From a virus, in the IMG/VR virus record IMGVR_UViG_3300007229_000117, positions 1 to 21,282 of that record: a stretch of DNA of 21,282 bases. The stretch is one strand, 5' to 3'. A program made the translations under genes and the position numbers. Below the pieces are notes generated by a model. The model was not told the origin of the DNA. It saw nothing but the letters and a program-made list of their open reading frames with translations, and searched no databases. This document shows, in pieces, positions 10,375-18,538 of the stretch; the first letter of the stretch is position 1, and each line of letters opens with the position of its first letter.

Positions 10375-12810
10375 ATGGCACGTAAACCTATTGCAGGCAT
10401 GGTGGACAATGTTCCGTCCCAGTTGGATATGGAGGACCTTGCTGCTGAAGTGGAATTAGAGCTTCCGGGCAGCATGGAGGACAACGTCGTATCCTTTGAG
10501 GGTATGGCTGAAGGCATGGACATTGAGATTACGCCGGATGAAGATGGCGGTATGACTGTGGACTTCGATCCGCAGGACCAGCGCGGTGAGAGCGATGATT
10601 TCTACGCCAACCTAGCTGAAGAGATGCCTGACCGTGAGTTGTCTCGGATTGCGGGTGAGTTGATGTCTGAGTTTGACAGCAACAAAGCAGGACGACAGGA
10701 GTGGGAAGATGCTTATGCTAACGGTTTGGAGTTGTTGGGGTTCTCTTACGAGGAGCGTTCGCAGCCGTTCCGAGGAGCTTCCGGAGTTACCCATCCCTTG
10801 CTCGCAGAGGCTGCTACACAATTCCAAGCGCAAGCGTTTAACGAGTTGTTGCCAGCGTCTGGCCCGGTGCGAACTGCTGTCATGGGAGCCGAAACAAGAG
10901 AAAAAGAGCAGCAGGCAATACGTGTAAAGCAGTTTATGAATTATTACATCACCAACGTGATGGAAGAATATACGCCTGACTTAGACCAGATGTTGTTTTA
11001 TTTACCACTGGCTGGTTCTACCTTTAAGAAGATTTATTATGACGAGGCTCGCGGTCGTGCTGTAAGTAAGTTTATTCCGGCAGAAAACCTTGTTGTGCCG
11101 TATGAAACCTCTGATTTAGCTACTTGTCCAAATATATCCCAAGTTGTTCGCATGTCCCTGAACGACTTGCGTAAGCATCAGGTATCTGGGTTCTATTTGG
11201 ATATTCCCGTACTGCCTTCTCAGGGCGATACAAATTCCGTGGACGACGAAATCAATCGCATTGACGGTATGTCACCTTCTCAGATTGATTATGACTGCAC
11301 TCTTTTGGAGTGTCATGTTGATTTGGATTTAGAGGGGTATGAGGAAGAAGATGAAGACGGTGAGTTTACGGGTATTAAGATACCATATGTAGTCACCATT
11401 AGTCAGGATAACGGACAGATATTGTCGATACGTCGCAATTACCTTGAGGATGACGAAAAGAAGCAGAAGATTAATTATTTTGTGCATTATAAGTTTCTTC
11501 CGGGGTTTGGTTTTTATGGATTGGGCCTTATTCACACCATTGGCGGGTTGTCACGCACCGCCACGGCGGCACTGCGACAGTTGATTGACGCTGGTACGTT
11601 GTCCAACCTCCCTGCGGGTTTCAAAGCCCGCGGACTACGGATCAGGGACGATGATGAACCGTTGCAGCCCGGAGAGTTCCGCGATGTGGATGCTCCCGGA
11701 GGGGCTATTCGTGACAGCCTGATGCCGTTGCCATTCAAGGGCCCCGACCAGACTCTGTTTAATTTGCTAGGGTTTGTTGTAGATGCGGGTCGCAGGTTTG
11801 CTCAAATCACCGACATGAAGGTTGGTGACGGTAATGAGAATGCTGCGGTAGGCACTACGGTTGCTTTGCTGGAGCAGGGCGCACGAGTAATGAGTGCTGT
11901 TCACAAGCGGCTTCACTATGCCATGCGTTTAGAGTTTAAGATGCTAGCTCGTGTGATGTCGGAAAGTTTGCCACAGGAGTATCCGTACACGGTTGAAGGT
12001 GCGGAATCCAAAGTTATGGCTAGCGATTTTGATGGCCGGATTGATGTAGTTCCTGTATCGGACCCTAACATGTTTAGTCAGTCGCAGCGGATTGCTCTGG
12101 CTCAGACTAAGCTACAGCTAGCGGGTGCGGCACCTGAGTTGCACAACATGCACGAAGTGTACAAGGACATGTACGAAGCGTTGGGTGTTAAGGATACCGA
12201 CAGGATTATGAAGCGTATTCCAGATGAGGAGCCTACGCCTAAAGATCCGGCACAAGAGAACATCGACTCAATGGACATGGTGCCGATGCAAGCGTTTGAG
12301 GGTCAGGAGCATGAAGCACATATTATGGCGCATATGGTGTTTGGCTCTACTCCAATGGTTGGCGGTATGCCTGCTATTGCTATGGCGCTTCAGAAGCATA
12401 TAATGGAACATGTACGAATTATGGCTCGCGAAAAAGCAGCGGTGCAGTTTATTCAGTCTCGTCAAGCCGCAGGTGGCGAGGCGGCTACCGAAGAAGAGAT
12501 GTTGCAGGTAGAGGGCTTGACGGCACAGTTTGTTGCCGAGGGTATGCAGATGGTCAAGCAGATGTCACAGCAGGTGTCTGGTCAGGGCCCAGATCCGTTG
12601 GTACAACTCAAAGAAAAAGAGCTACAGATCAAGGCGCAAGCCGAGCAGGCGGACGCACAAGTGGACCAAGCCAAGTTGCAGCTTGATGCACAGAACCAAG
12701 AGACACGGGCGCAGCAATTCCAACAACGGATGGCTAGTCAGGAGTCAATGACTCAGGCTCGTATTCAGTCAGCTATGGAGCGGGAACTTCTCAAACAACA
12801 AGGTAAGTAA
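10375..12810 (+). CDS. Portal protein (P22 type)
   Basis: An 811-residue protein with a strong AAAGGAGA ribosome site. It matches the P22-type portal family: an acidic N-terminal part (1-90), a helical wing (RQEWEDAYANGLELLGFSYE), and the family region FRGASGVTHPLLAEAATQFQ where the clip and stem fold begins. A long central body includes FGFYGLGLIHTIGGLSRTAT and VGTTVALLEQGARVMSAVHK. The tail from about residue 690 is Gln- and Ala-rich and strongly helical (VDQAKLQLDAQNQETRAQQF), fitting the C-terminal helical barrel. Twelve copies would form the ring through which the terminase pumps DNA. It is longer than P22 gp1 (725 aa), mainly through the acidic head. Confidence 0.92.
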   Translation: MARKPIAGMVDNVPSQLDMEDLAAEVELELPGSMEDNVVSFEGMAEGMDIEITPDEDGGMTVDFDPQDQRGESDDFYANLAEEMPDRELSRIAGELMSEFDSNKAGRQEWEDAYANGLELLGFSYEERSQPFRGASGVTHPLLAEAATQFQAQAFNELLPASGPVRTAVMGAETREKEQQAIRVKQFMNYYITNVMEEYTPDLDQMLFYLPLAGSTFKKIYYDEARGRAVSKFIPAENLVVPYETSDLATCPNISQVVRMSLNDLRKHQVSGFYLDIPVLPSQGDTNSVDDEINRIDGMSPSQIDYDCTLLECHVDLDLEGYEEEDEDGEFTGIKIPYVVTISQDNGQILSIRRNYLEDDEKKQKINYFVHYKFLPGFGFYGLGLIHTIGGLSRTATAALRQLIDAGTLSNLPAGFKARGLRIRDDDEPLQPGEFRDVDAPGGAIRDSLMPLPFKGPDQTLFNLLGFVVDAGRRFAQITDMKVGDGNENAAVGTTVALLEQGARVMSAVHKRLHYAMRLEFKMLARVMSESLPQEYPYTVEGAESKVMASDFDGRIDVVPVSDPNMFSQSQRIALAQTKLQLAGAAPELHNMHEVYKDMYEALGVKDTDRIMKRIPDEEPTPKDPAQENIDSMDMVPMQAFEGQEHEAHIMAHMVFGSTPMVGGMPAIAMALQKHIMEHVRIMAREKAAVQFIQSRQAAGGEAATEEEMLQVEGLTAQFVAEGMQMVKQMSQQVSGQGPDPLVQLKEKELQIKAQAEQADAQVDQAKLQLDAQNQETRAQQFQQRMASQESMTQARIQSAMERELLKQQGK

Positions 12811-12828
12811 GGGTTTTTAGGGGGCAAA

Positions 12829-13305
12829 ATGATTGCGGAGACACTGGCTGGCATAGCTCTTTTCAAGAGTGCTGTTGACGGCATTAAATCGGCTATTGGT
12901 ACGGCTAATGATGTAGGAGACATTGCGAACTATATTGATGACTTGTTTGTGGGTGAGAAACAAGTACAGCAAGCTAGAAACAAAAAAGCTAGCGGAGGTC
13001 TGGGCGATCAGTTTGGCGTAGATACTGTAGCTCGTGAAATGATTGACGCTAGGATAGCAAAAGAAAAAATGTACGAAATCAGCCAAATGGTGGATTTGCG
13101 TTTTGGTCATGGCACATGGGCGGGTATTGTTACTGAACGGGCAAAAAGAATACAAGAAGCCAAGGAGGCGGCTAAAGTAGCTCAACGAGAGGCTTTGAAA
13201 AAGCATAAGGAAATTATGGATATGGCTAAGACTGTGGGTATATCTCTTATGGCTATTATATTTGTTGTTGTATGTGTTGTCGGTTCTGTGATGTTTGCGA
13301 GGTAA
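12829..13305 (+). CDS. Tail-anchored membrane protein (158 aa)
   Basis: The ATG at 12829 follows TAGGGGGC. The N-terminus (MIAETLAGIALFKSAVDG) is an amphipathic helix. The middle (residues 45-135) is a charged helical region with likely coiled coil (AKRIQEAKEAAKVAQREALK). One clear membrane helix of about 20 residues lies at 137-157 (VGISLMAIIFVVVCVVGSVM) and is followed only by FAR. So it is probably anchored by its C-terminus with the bulk in the cytoplasm. It opens a run of five membrane or exported proteins that ends with the lysozyme, so a lysis or virion-membrane role is likely but not shown. Confidence 0.75.
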   Translation: MIAETLAGIALFKSAVDGIKSAIGTANDVGDIANYIDDLFVGEKQVQQARNKKASGGLGDQFGVDTVAREMIDARIAKEKMYEISQMVDLRFGHGTWAGIVTERAKRIQEAKEAAKVAQREALKKHKEIMDMAKTVGISLMAIIFVVVCVVGSVMFAR

Positions 13306-13307
13306 TA

Positions 13308-13508
13308 ATGTTTACTGCGGTTCTTATAATATGTGCTCCGTTACTTGGGGATGAGTGCGTTAAGGTAGTTGACGCCAAAGGTCCTTATGACAGGCAGGCG
13401 GAGTGTATTGAGCGTGTACTTCAGATGTTTCAAGACACGCAGCTTTTGTTCCCCGCGCCATACAAGTCTGTGTCGTATAAATGTGAGAGCAAATACAAGA
13501 GAGCGTAA
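13308..13508 (+). CDS. Small exported-type four-Cys protein (66 aa)
   Basis: The frame is open from 13272; the start that fits the gene spacing is ATG 13308, three bases after the upstream TAA, with GCGAGG (13297-13302) before it. The head MFTAVLIICAPLL is a short hydrophobic segment that may act as a signal or membrane anchor. The rest carries Cys at 17, 33 and 59 (C9 is in the hydrophobic part), with a DECVKVVDAKGPYDRQAECI pattern I associate with small secreted phage proteins. Disulphide bonding in the periplasm is inferred. It ends in a TAATG junction with the next gene. Function unknown. Confidence 0.65.
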   Translation: MFTAVLIICAPLLGDECVKVVDAKGPYDRQAECIERVLQMFQDTQLLFPAPYKSVSYKCESKYKRA

Positions 13509-13702
13509 TGAGTGCTGAACAGTTAATTGAATGGAAGATTATCCCACGCCTTATGATGCTGGTAATGACGCTGATGTATATCCGGGTTATTGAGTGGGGC
13601 ATTTCATTAGAGGATTTATCCACACAGCAAAGTGCTATGATTAGCGTTGTATCTGGGGCAATGACAGGCGCGTTTGCAGTTTGGTTAGGCAGTGAGAAAT
13701 GA
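13508..13702 (+). CDS. Small two-helix membrane protein (64 aa), holin-like or lysis accessory
   Basis: It starts in a TAATG overlap. Residues 13-28 (PRLMMLVMTLMYIRVI) and 42-60 (AMISVVSGAMTGAFAVWLG) form two membrane segments joined by a polar loop (EWGISLEDLSTQQS), with a short cytoplasmic tail (SEK). Size and topology fit a class II holin or pinholin, but a better holin candidate lies at 13989, so it could be an antiholin or a membrane partner. Its stop overlaps the next start (ATGA). Topology is reasonably clear; the role is inferred from the neighbours. Confidence 0.65.
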   Translation: MSAEQLIEWKIIPRLMMLVMTLMYIRVIEWGISLEDLSTQQSAMISVVSGAMTGAFAVWLGSEK

Positions 13703-13992
13703 AACAAGCAGCTACAAAGCTAAATGAGGCAAGCGAGATAACCATTCCTTTACGGAACCTTATAAGCATGATTGCTTTTACAGCCGTATCAGTTTGGGTT
13801 TACTTCGGTTTGACAGAACGCATCAGTTTTTTAGAGCACAATCTTGAGCTTACTATGGAAGAGGTTGAAGAAAACGATAACTGGATAGATGATTTTGAGC
13901 CGCCTCAATCTGTGCAGAACACAGTTACTAGGGTTCATCAGCTTGAGATTGAGTTAGCTAAATTGAAACTGATGCTGGAGTTAAAACAATGA
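13699..13992 (+). CDS. Membrane-anchored coiled-coil protein (97 aa), possible spanin-type component
   Basis: ATGA overlap at the start. A short cytoplasmic head (MKQAATKLNEASEITIPL) precedes one membrane helix at about 19-38 (RNLISMIAFTAVSVWVYFGL). A soluble helical part with coiled-coil heptads follows (ERISFLEHNLELTMEEVEEN and VTRVHQLEIELAKLKLMLEL). One N-terminal membrane anchor plus a periplasmic coiled coil is the layout of i-spanins (Rz), and the position beside the holin and lysozyme fits. However, no lipoprotein Rz1 partner is seen nested in or next to it, so this is a tentative role. Confidence 0.65.
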   Translation: MKQAATKLNEASEITIPLRNLISMIAFTAVSVWVYFGLTERISFLEHNLELTMEEVEENDNWIDDFEPPQSVQNTVTRVHQLEIELAKLKLMLELKQ

Positions 13993-14375
13993 TACAAGCA
14001 TTAATAGGACCTATTGCAAACCTCGCCGGGACATGGCTGGAGGGCAAGGTTGAAACAAAGAAAGCCGAGACTGGTGCAAAGGTTGCTAAAGCCAAGGCTG
14101 AAGCTGTTATCATGGAAAAGAAGGCCACGGGTGAGATTGACTGGGATCTCAAGATGGCTGACGCTTCGGCCTCAAGCTGGAAAGACGAATGGCTTACAAT
14201 TTTATTTTCAGTACCACTTATACTAGCCTTCTGCGGAGAGTGGGGTAGGCAGATTGTTACAGACGGGTTTGCGGCTTTGGATACTATGCCAGAGTATTAT
14301 CGCTACACCTTGGGGATTATCGTGAGCGCAAGCTTTGGAACAAGGGCGGCCTCTAAGTTTTTTGGAAAGAAGTAA
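13989..14375 (+). CDS. Holin of the 3TM type
   Basis: ATGA overlap with the upstream gene. The 128-residue product has a charged Ala/Lys/Glu-rich helical segment at about 15-50 (KAETGAKVAKAKAEAVIMEK), then SWKDEWLTILFSVPLILAFC as the first clear membrane helix and YRYTLGIIVSASFGTRAASK as the last, with a shorter amphipathic or membrane segment between or before them. The sequence SWKDEW...FSVPL and the C-terminal tail match the 3TM-type holin family seen in phages and gene transfer agents of alphaproteobacteria. It would form the inner-membrane pore that lets the lysozyme encoded next door reach the wall. Confidence 0.75.
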   Translation: MIQALIGPIANLAGTWLEGKVETKKAETGAKVAKAKAEAVIMEKKATGEIDWDLKMADASASSWKDEWLTILFSVPLILAFCGEWGRQIVTDGFAALDTMPEYYRYTLGIIVSASFGTRAASKFFGKK

Positions 14376-14377
14376 GC

Positions 14378-14830
14378 ATGAACAAAGATAAATTACGCGA
14401 AGAAATCGCAGAAGATGAAGGATGCAAATACGAAATTTATTTGGATCATCTTGGCCTTTGTACAACGGGCGTGGGTCATTTAATAACTGAAACCGACGAA
14501 GAATACGGAAAACCAGTCGGTACAGTAGTCGAGCAAGAACGGGTAAGAAACTTGTTTGCCTTGGATATGGCTGTGACCGTGGACGAGTGTAAAGTTTTGT
14601 ATAAAGACTTCGACGACCTACCCGAGGAATGCCAGCATATCATCTGCAACATGATGTTTAATATGGGCCGTCCAAGGCTGTCCAAGTTTAAGGGTATGAA
14701 GGCTGGCGTAGACGCTAGGGACTTTAATTCCGCCGCAGACGAGATGGTTGACTCGCGTTGGTACACTCAAGTCCCTAACCGCGCAAGGCGCTTGGTAGAC
14801 CGGATGAGGGCTCTTGCAGAATCTGAATAG
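14378..14830 (+). CDS. T4-type lysozyme (glycoside hydrolase family 24 endolysin)
   Basis: A 150-residue muramidase. The N-terminal motif aligns with T4 lysozyme: E14 in EDEG (T4 E11), D23 in YLDHLG (T4 D20) and T29 in LCTTGVGHL (T4 T26), giving a complete Glu-8aa-Asp-5aa-Thr triad. Later segments LFALDMAVTVDECKVLY, FNMGRPRLSKFKGM and RWYTQVPNRARRLVDRMRAL are the usual body and C-terminal helix of the family. There is no signal peptide, so export depends on the holin at 13989. It hydrolyses the MurNAc-GlcNAc bond of peptidoglycan. It starts two bases after the holin stop. Confidence 0.92.
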   Translation: MNKDKLREEIAEDEGCKYEIYLDHLGLCTTGVGHLITETDEEYGKPVGTVVEQERVRNLFALDMAVTVDECKVLYKDFDDLPEECQHIICNMMFNMGRPRLSKFKGMKAGVDARDFNSAADEMVDSRWYTQVPNRARRLVDRMRALAESE

Positions 14831-14847
14831 TGTGTTATAAGAACACA
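14831..14847. other. Small perfect inverted repeat after the lysozyme gene
   Basis: TGTGTT (14831-14836) and AACACA (14842-14847) flank ATAAG. It begins at the base after the lysozyme stop codon (14828-14830), in the only gap between lysis and head genes. It may be a hairpin or an operator; there is no T run. Confidence 0.4.
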
Positions 14848-14872
14848 TAGGATTTAATGCGGAGTTATCAGA

Positions 14873-15070
14873 TTGGATGAAGTACATTTTGCGGAAGCTG
14901 TTTTTCGCATAATAAAAGAACGGCGGCAAGGCGTTCAAGACTTAGTTATTTATGACAACGTCAAGAACATAGAGCAGTATCGTGAGCTCATGGGTAATTT
15001 AAAAGCCCTAGATCACGTGGAACAGGAACTCAAGGGCCTGCTAGATAAACAGGAGCGAAGTAATGACTAA
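14873..15070 (+). CDS. Hypothetical small helical protein with TTG start (65 aa)
   Basis: The frame starts at TTG 14873 with GCGGAG at 14859-14864 as ribosome site; the nearby ATG at 14877 is in another frame. The product is two or three helices (AEAVFRIIKERRQGVQDLVI and EQYRELMGNLKALDHVEQEL), charged, without Cys. The last 8 nt overlap the GroES-like gene. The rare start may hold its level down. Similar small proteins lie beside the head genes in marine phages as I recall; function unknown. Confidence 0.68.
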   Translation: MDEVHFAEAVFRIIKERRQGVQDLVIYDNVKNIEQYRELMGNLKALDHVEQELKGLLDKQERSND

Positions 15071-15515
15071 AGCGCAAAGCGTTGATTTAGACGCAATATC
15101 CGAGGGAGTCGCTAACCTCGCAGAAGCATACAAGGAACCTACAGATAAGGTTCTAGACCCCGAAGCTATCGGGGGATCTCTCTTAGAAAAGTTACCCACT
15201 CCAACAGGGTGGCGTATTCTTGTTCTTCCATACCGTGGGAAAGGTAAAACCGACGGGGGTGTTTACCTGCCAAATGCGGTTGTCGAAGAACAGACGGTTT
15301 CTACACAAGTCGGATATGTCTTGAAAGTAGGTCCACTGGCTTATAAGGATTCTGAAAAGTTTCCTACGGGCGTTTGGTGCGAGCAGGGTGACTGGGTGAT
15401 GTTTGCTCGGTACTCTGGTTCAAGATTTAAAATTGACGGTGGTGAGGTTAGAATACTCAATGATGATGAGGTTTTAGCTAAAATTAAGGAACCCGAAGAT
15501 ATTTTACACTTCTAG
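15063..15515 (+). CDS. GroES-like co-chaperonin
   Basis: 150 residues. A 45-residue N-terminal extension precedes a Cpn10 fold at about 47-142: PTGWRILVLPY (first strand), KGKTDGGVYLPNAV (mobile-loop region, with GGVYL in place of the GGIVL that contacts GroEL), VGYVLKVGP, the GDWVMFARYSG strand and ILNDDEVLAKI at the end. It lies directly before scaffold and capsid genes, so it probably works with host GroEL to fold the capsid protein, as T4 gp31 does. The mobile loop is shorter than in bacterial GroES. The family call is firm; the partner is inferred. Confidence 0.85.
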   Translation: MTKAQSVDLDAISEGVANLAEAYKEPTDKVLDPEAIGGSLLEKLPTPTGWRILVLPYRGKGKTDGGVYLPNAVVEEQTVSTQVGYVLKVGPLAYKDSEKFPTGVWCEQGDWVMFARYSGSRFKIDGGEVRILNDDEVLAKIKEPEDILHF

Positions 15516-15524
15516 GAGAAGAAA

Positions 15525-16403
15525 ATGGCCGAGGCTGAAAAACAACAAATTGAATTAGATTTAGATAACGCCGAAGAAACTGAAGTTGAGATTGACGGAG
15601 TAGAAAATCCGGAAGTCGAAGCGTCAGAAGCGTCAGAAGACAACTTCGACAAAGCTAAAAATAAAACGCAAAGGCGCATTGATCAACTAACAAAGAAGAT
15701 GAATGAGTCTAAACGTCGTGAAGACGAAGCTATTCGTTATGCTCAAAACGTTCAAGCGGAAGCCAAGCAGCTTAAAGAACGTATGGAGACGCTGGATACT
15801 AGCTATGTAAACGAGTACACCAACCGTGTTGAAACTCAAATGGGCACTGCGGAAGTTGATCTTGCTCGTGCTATGGAGATAGGGGACACTAACGGTGTCG
15901 TTGAGGCCCAGCGTAAAATGACCGCGCTAGCCATTGAAAACGACCGTGCTCAACAAGCTAAAATGCAGCAGCAAAGGTACGCTCAACAGGTTCAAGCGCA
16001 GGAGCAGACTCAAGTCCAACAGCCTATGCCTCAACAGCAGCCGCAGCCTCGTCGTCCGGACCCCAAGGCGGAACAATGGGCTCAACGTAATAGCTGGTTT
16101 GGAGACGACGAAGCTATGACGTATGCTGCTTTTGGTGTGCATAAAAAGTTAGTTGAAAACGAAGGGTTTGACCCGCAGACAGAAGACTACTATACTGAAC
16201 TGGATAAGCGAATGCAGGACGAGTTTCCGCATAAGCTGAAAAACGGTGGAAGTAAACGGCCCGCTCAGACGGTTGCTTCTGTTTCCCGTTCAACATCTGG
16301 GCGCAGCAGTGGGAAAAAGGTTAGACTCACCCCTAGCCAAGTTGCGATAGCAAAGAAATTGGGTGTGCCTCTAGAAGAGTACGCGAAATACGTGAAGGAG
16401 TAA
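15525..16403 (+). CDS. Scaffolding protein
   Basis: A 292-residue protein with a strong AGGAGAAGAAA ribosome site (15514-15524). The acidic N-terminus (1-40) is followed by a long coiled coil (KTQRRIDQLTKKMNESKRRE and on to about 150), a Gln/Pro-rich linker (155-185), and a C-terminal basic segment ending in a small helix-turn-helix-like unit (VRLTPSQVAIAKKLGVPLEE). This composition, Cys-free and highly charged, and its place just before the capsid gene identify a scaffold: it drives procapsid assembly and is then expelled or cut. The basic C-terminus is the likely coat-binding end. Confidence 0.82.
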   Translation: MAEAEKQQIELDLDNAEETEVEIDGVENPEVEASEASEDNFDKAKNKTQRRIDQLTKKMNESKRREDEAIRYAQNVQAEAKQLKERMETLDTSYVNEYTNRVETQMGTAEVDLARAMEIGDTNGVVEAQRKMTALAIENDRAQQAKMQQQRYAQQVQAQEQTQVQQPMPQQQPQPRRPDPKAEQWAQRNSWFGDDEAMTYAAFGVHKKLVENEGFDPQTEDYYTELDKRMQDEFPHKLKNGGSKRPAQTVASVSRSTSGRSSGKKVRLTPSQVAIAKKLGVPLEEYAKYVKE

Positions 16404-16408
16404 GTTAA

Positions 16409-16897
16409 ATGTCTGAAGAACAAAATGAAATGTTTCAAGGTACTGTAAAACGTGCTGCTCGCGCAAATAATACTAGGGAAAAGACGGCGCAGCGTAAGCC
16501 GTGGGCTCCCCCGTCTATGTTGGACGCACCACCTGCACCGGATGGTTTTAAGCATCGTTGGATCAGGGCTGAAACCCGTGGTTTTGATGATACTAAAAAC
16601 ATCAGCGCGAAAATGCGCGAAGGTTATGAACTTGTTCGCAAGGACGAGTACCCAGACTTTGAGGCCCCGGTACTTGACTCAGGTAAATATGAAGGTGTGT
16701 TTGGAGTAGGTGGACTTATTCTTGCCCGCATACCAGATGAGACTATTGCAGAACGGACAGCTTACTTTAATCAAAGAAGCAACGACCAGATGCAGGCTGT
16801 GGATTCTGATATGATGCGTGAGAATGCTCATTCAACTATGACGATTTCTAAAGCAGATCGTCAATCTCGTGTAACTTTTGGTGGCCCTCGACGGTAG
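16409..16897 (+). CDS. Hypothetical head-region protein (162 aa)
   Basis: It starts 5 bases after the scaffold stop, with GAAGGAGTAAG upstream. The N-terminal 45 residues are polar and Pro-rich (QRKPWAPPSMLDAPPAPDGF). A more ordered part follows: HRWIRAETRGFDDTKNISAK, YELVRKDEYPDFEAPVLDSG and VFGVGGLILARIPDETIAER. The end is polar and basic. No Cys or membrane helix. Its fixed place between scaffold and capsid, together with conservation I recall in marine phages, suggests a minor head component or assembly factor. No named family. Confidence 0.72.
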   Translation: MSEEQNEMFQGTVKRAARANNTREKTAQRKPWAPPSMLDAPPAPDGFKHRWIRAETRGFDDTKNISAKMREGYELVRKDEYPDFEAPVLDSGKYEGVFGVGGLILARIPDETIAERTAYFNQRSNDQMQAVDSDMMRENAHSTMTISKADRQSRVTFGGPRR

Positions 16898-16905
16898 AGG
16901 CTACC
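16893..16905 (+). other. Small hairpin after the 162-aa gene
   Basis: GGTAG (16893-16897) pairs with CTACC (16901-16905) and is followed by ATTTTC. It is too short and the T run too poor for a firm terminator call; it may attenuate transcription or mark an mRNA processing point. Confidence 0.35.
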
Positions 16906-16926
16906 ATTTTCAAATAGGAGTGCCTC

Positions 16927-17559
16927 ATGGCAAATTTACTCACAGGTGGGTATGGTCTACGTCCTATTGGTAAAGTGGGCGGCAATGTCAATAACAACGC
17001 TACAACGATGTATGAGATTGCCAATAACTACACAACTGCTATCTACAATGGGGGCATTGTTGTGCCCGCTTCTACAGGAACAATCATCATTACCGATTCG
17101 GCGATTGCTCCTCTAGGCGTTTTAGGTGGTGTTGAGTACGTTGACTCAGTTACCGGTAAAAACACTCACCTTAACTACTGGCCCGGATCAAATGCAGTAA
17201 GCGTGGATACAAATCATCCTGTTAAAGCTTACGTCTACGATGATCCAATGCAACTGTTTGCTGTTGCGGCTGATGGAACAAACACCGACCGGGCAACCGC
17301 GTTGGCAGACGTTTTCATCAACTGTGATATGGCAAGTGTTAACAACGGCAGCACAAACACTGGTAAATCAAGTGATATGCTTGATATCAGCACCGCAGCC
17401 ACTACTAACACTTTGGATGTTCGTATCGTCGGCCTCTATGAGGACGAGGGTAACACGGACTACTCCGCGGCCGGGCATCAGTACATTGTTCGTTTGAACG
17501 GTCATTTCAACACAGGTACGACCATTGCGGTTGGCACCTTTGCAACAACCGGCATATAG
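16927..17559 (+). CDS. Probable structural protein, beta-rich (210 aa)
   Basis: The ATG follows AATAGGAGTG. The 210-residue product is rich in Gly, Thr, Asn and Val, with alternating beta-strand patterns and few charges (YEIANNYTTAIYNGGIVVPA, VGLYEDEGNTDY). Such composition is typical of capsid decoration or virion surface proteins. The N-terminal ANLLTGGYGLRPIG is a segment I have seen in marine phage proteins just upstream of the capsid gene. It lies 14 bp before the major capsid gene and probably belongs to the head. A decoration role is inferred, not shown. Confidence 0.7.
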   Translation: MANLLTGGYGLRPIGKVGGNVNNNATTMYEIANNYTTAIYNGGIVVPASTGTIIITDSAIAPLGVLGGVEYVDSVTGKNTHLNYWPGSNAVSVDTNHPVKAYVYDDPMQLFAVAADGTNTDRATALADVFINCDMASVNNGSTNTGKSSDMLDISTAATTNTLDVRIVGLYEDEGNTDYSAAGHQYIVRLNGHFNTGTTIAVGTFATTGI

Positions 17560-17573
17560 GAAGGGGCTAAAAA

Positions 17574-18485
17574 ATGGCTATTTCAAGAGCACAGCTAGCT
17601 AAAGAGCTAGAACCCGGACTAAACGCCTTGTTTGGAATGGAATACGACCGTTACGAGAACGAGCATTCTGAGATCTTCGCTGAAGAGTCTTCAGATCGTT
17701 CCTTTGAAGAGGAAGTGATGTTGGGTGGTTTCTCAACAGCGCCAACTAAGGAAGAAGGCTCTGCCATCTCCTTTGATGATGCTCAAGAGACATACACTGC
17801 ACGATACACACATGAGACAATCGCTTTGGCCTTCTCAATCACTGAGGAAGCCATTGAAGATAATCTTTATGATCGTCTTGCATCACGCTACACCAAGGCT
17901 TTGGCCCGCTCTATGGCTCAGACAAAGCAGATTAAAGCAGCATCTATTCTGAACAATGCGTTCAGCACAGGTTCTTCTGCAATCGGCGATGGTGCAGCAC
18001 TTTGTTCTTCATCACACCCATCCTTGACAGGAAACCAACGTAACCTTCTTTCAACAGCTTCTGATTTGAACGAAACTTCACTTGAGCAGATGTTGATTGA
18101 TATTGCTGGTTTGACTGATGAGCGTGGTCTGAAGATTGCAGTTCGTGGAATGAAGCTTATCATTCCTAAAGAATTGCAGTTTATTGCAGAGCGTGTGATT
18201 AACTCAAACTTGCGTTCAGCAACGGCTGATAACGATGCAAATGCTATCAAGAACATGGGTATGCTTCCTGAAGGGGCAGTAGTTAACCATTTCTTGACAG
18301 ATACAGATGCGTTCTTCATCAAGACCGATGCACCTAACGGTTTCAAATACTTTAACCGTTCTCCAATCAAGACTGCTATGGAAGGTGACTTTGACACCGG
18401 AAACATGCGGTTTAAGGCTCGTGAGCGTTATAGCTTCGGCGTTTCTGATTGGCGTTCAGTGTTTGGAACACCGGGCGCAGCCTAA
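17574..18485 (+). CDS. Major capsid protein (Mu gpT-like head subunit type)
   Basis: A 303-residue protein with ribosome site GGAAGGGGC (17560-17568). Features of the HK97-fold/gpT-like family are an N-terminal helical arm (AQLAKELEPGLNALFGMEYD), the E-loop region (SFEEEVMLGGFSTAPTKEEG), the spine helix (DNLYDRLASRYTKALARSMA), and a C-terminal strand and helix (FKARERYSFGVSDWRSVFGT). SSSHPSLTG at about 144-152 is a segment common in this group. The gene is followed by a very strong terminator, as expected for the most abundant virion protein. Codon use is richer in favoured codons such as CTT, GCA and CGT than in neighbouring genes, consistent with high expression. Confidence 0.9.
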   Translation: MAISRAQLAKELEPGLNALFGMEYDRYENEHSEIFAEESSDRSFEEEVMLGGFSTAPTKEEGSAISFDDAQETYTARYTHETIALAFSITEEAIEDNLYDRLASRYTKALARSMAQTKQIKAASILNNAFSTGSSAIGDGAALCSSSHPSLTGNQRNLLSTASDLNETSLEQMLIDIAGLTDERGLKIAVRGMKLIIPKELQFIAERVINSNLRSATADNDANAIKNMGMLPEGAVVNHFLTDTDAFFIKTDAPNGFKYFNRSPIKTAMEGDFDTGNMRFKARERYSFGVSDWRSVFGTPGAA

Positions 18486-18510
18486 CATCTCTCCTCCCGT
18501 AGAGATTAGA

Positions 18511-18538
18511 AAGAGCGGCTTCACAGCCGCTCTTTTTT
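18511..18538 (+). terminator. Strong terminator after the major capsid gene
   Basis: AAGAGCGGCT (18511-18520) pairs with AGCCGCTCTT (18525-18534), a perfect 10-bp stem with TCAC loop, running into T6. It ends the head-gene operon. Confidence 0.95.

Noticed and set aside
12817-13206. Minus-strand frame of 129 codons over the tail-anchored protein gene
   Set aside because: No start context and Phe/Ser-rich composition typical of an antisense shadow; all other evidence is for the + strand.
17918-18406. Minus-strand frame of 162 codons inside the major capsid gene
   Set aside because: Shadow of a clearly identified gene; long antisense frames are expected with this codon use.
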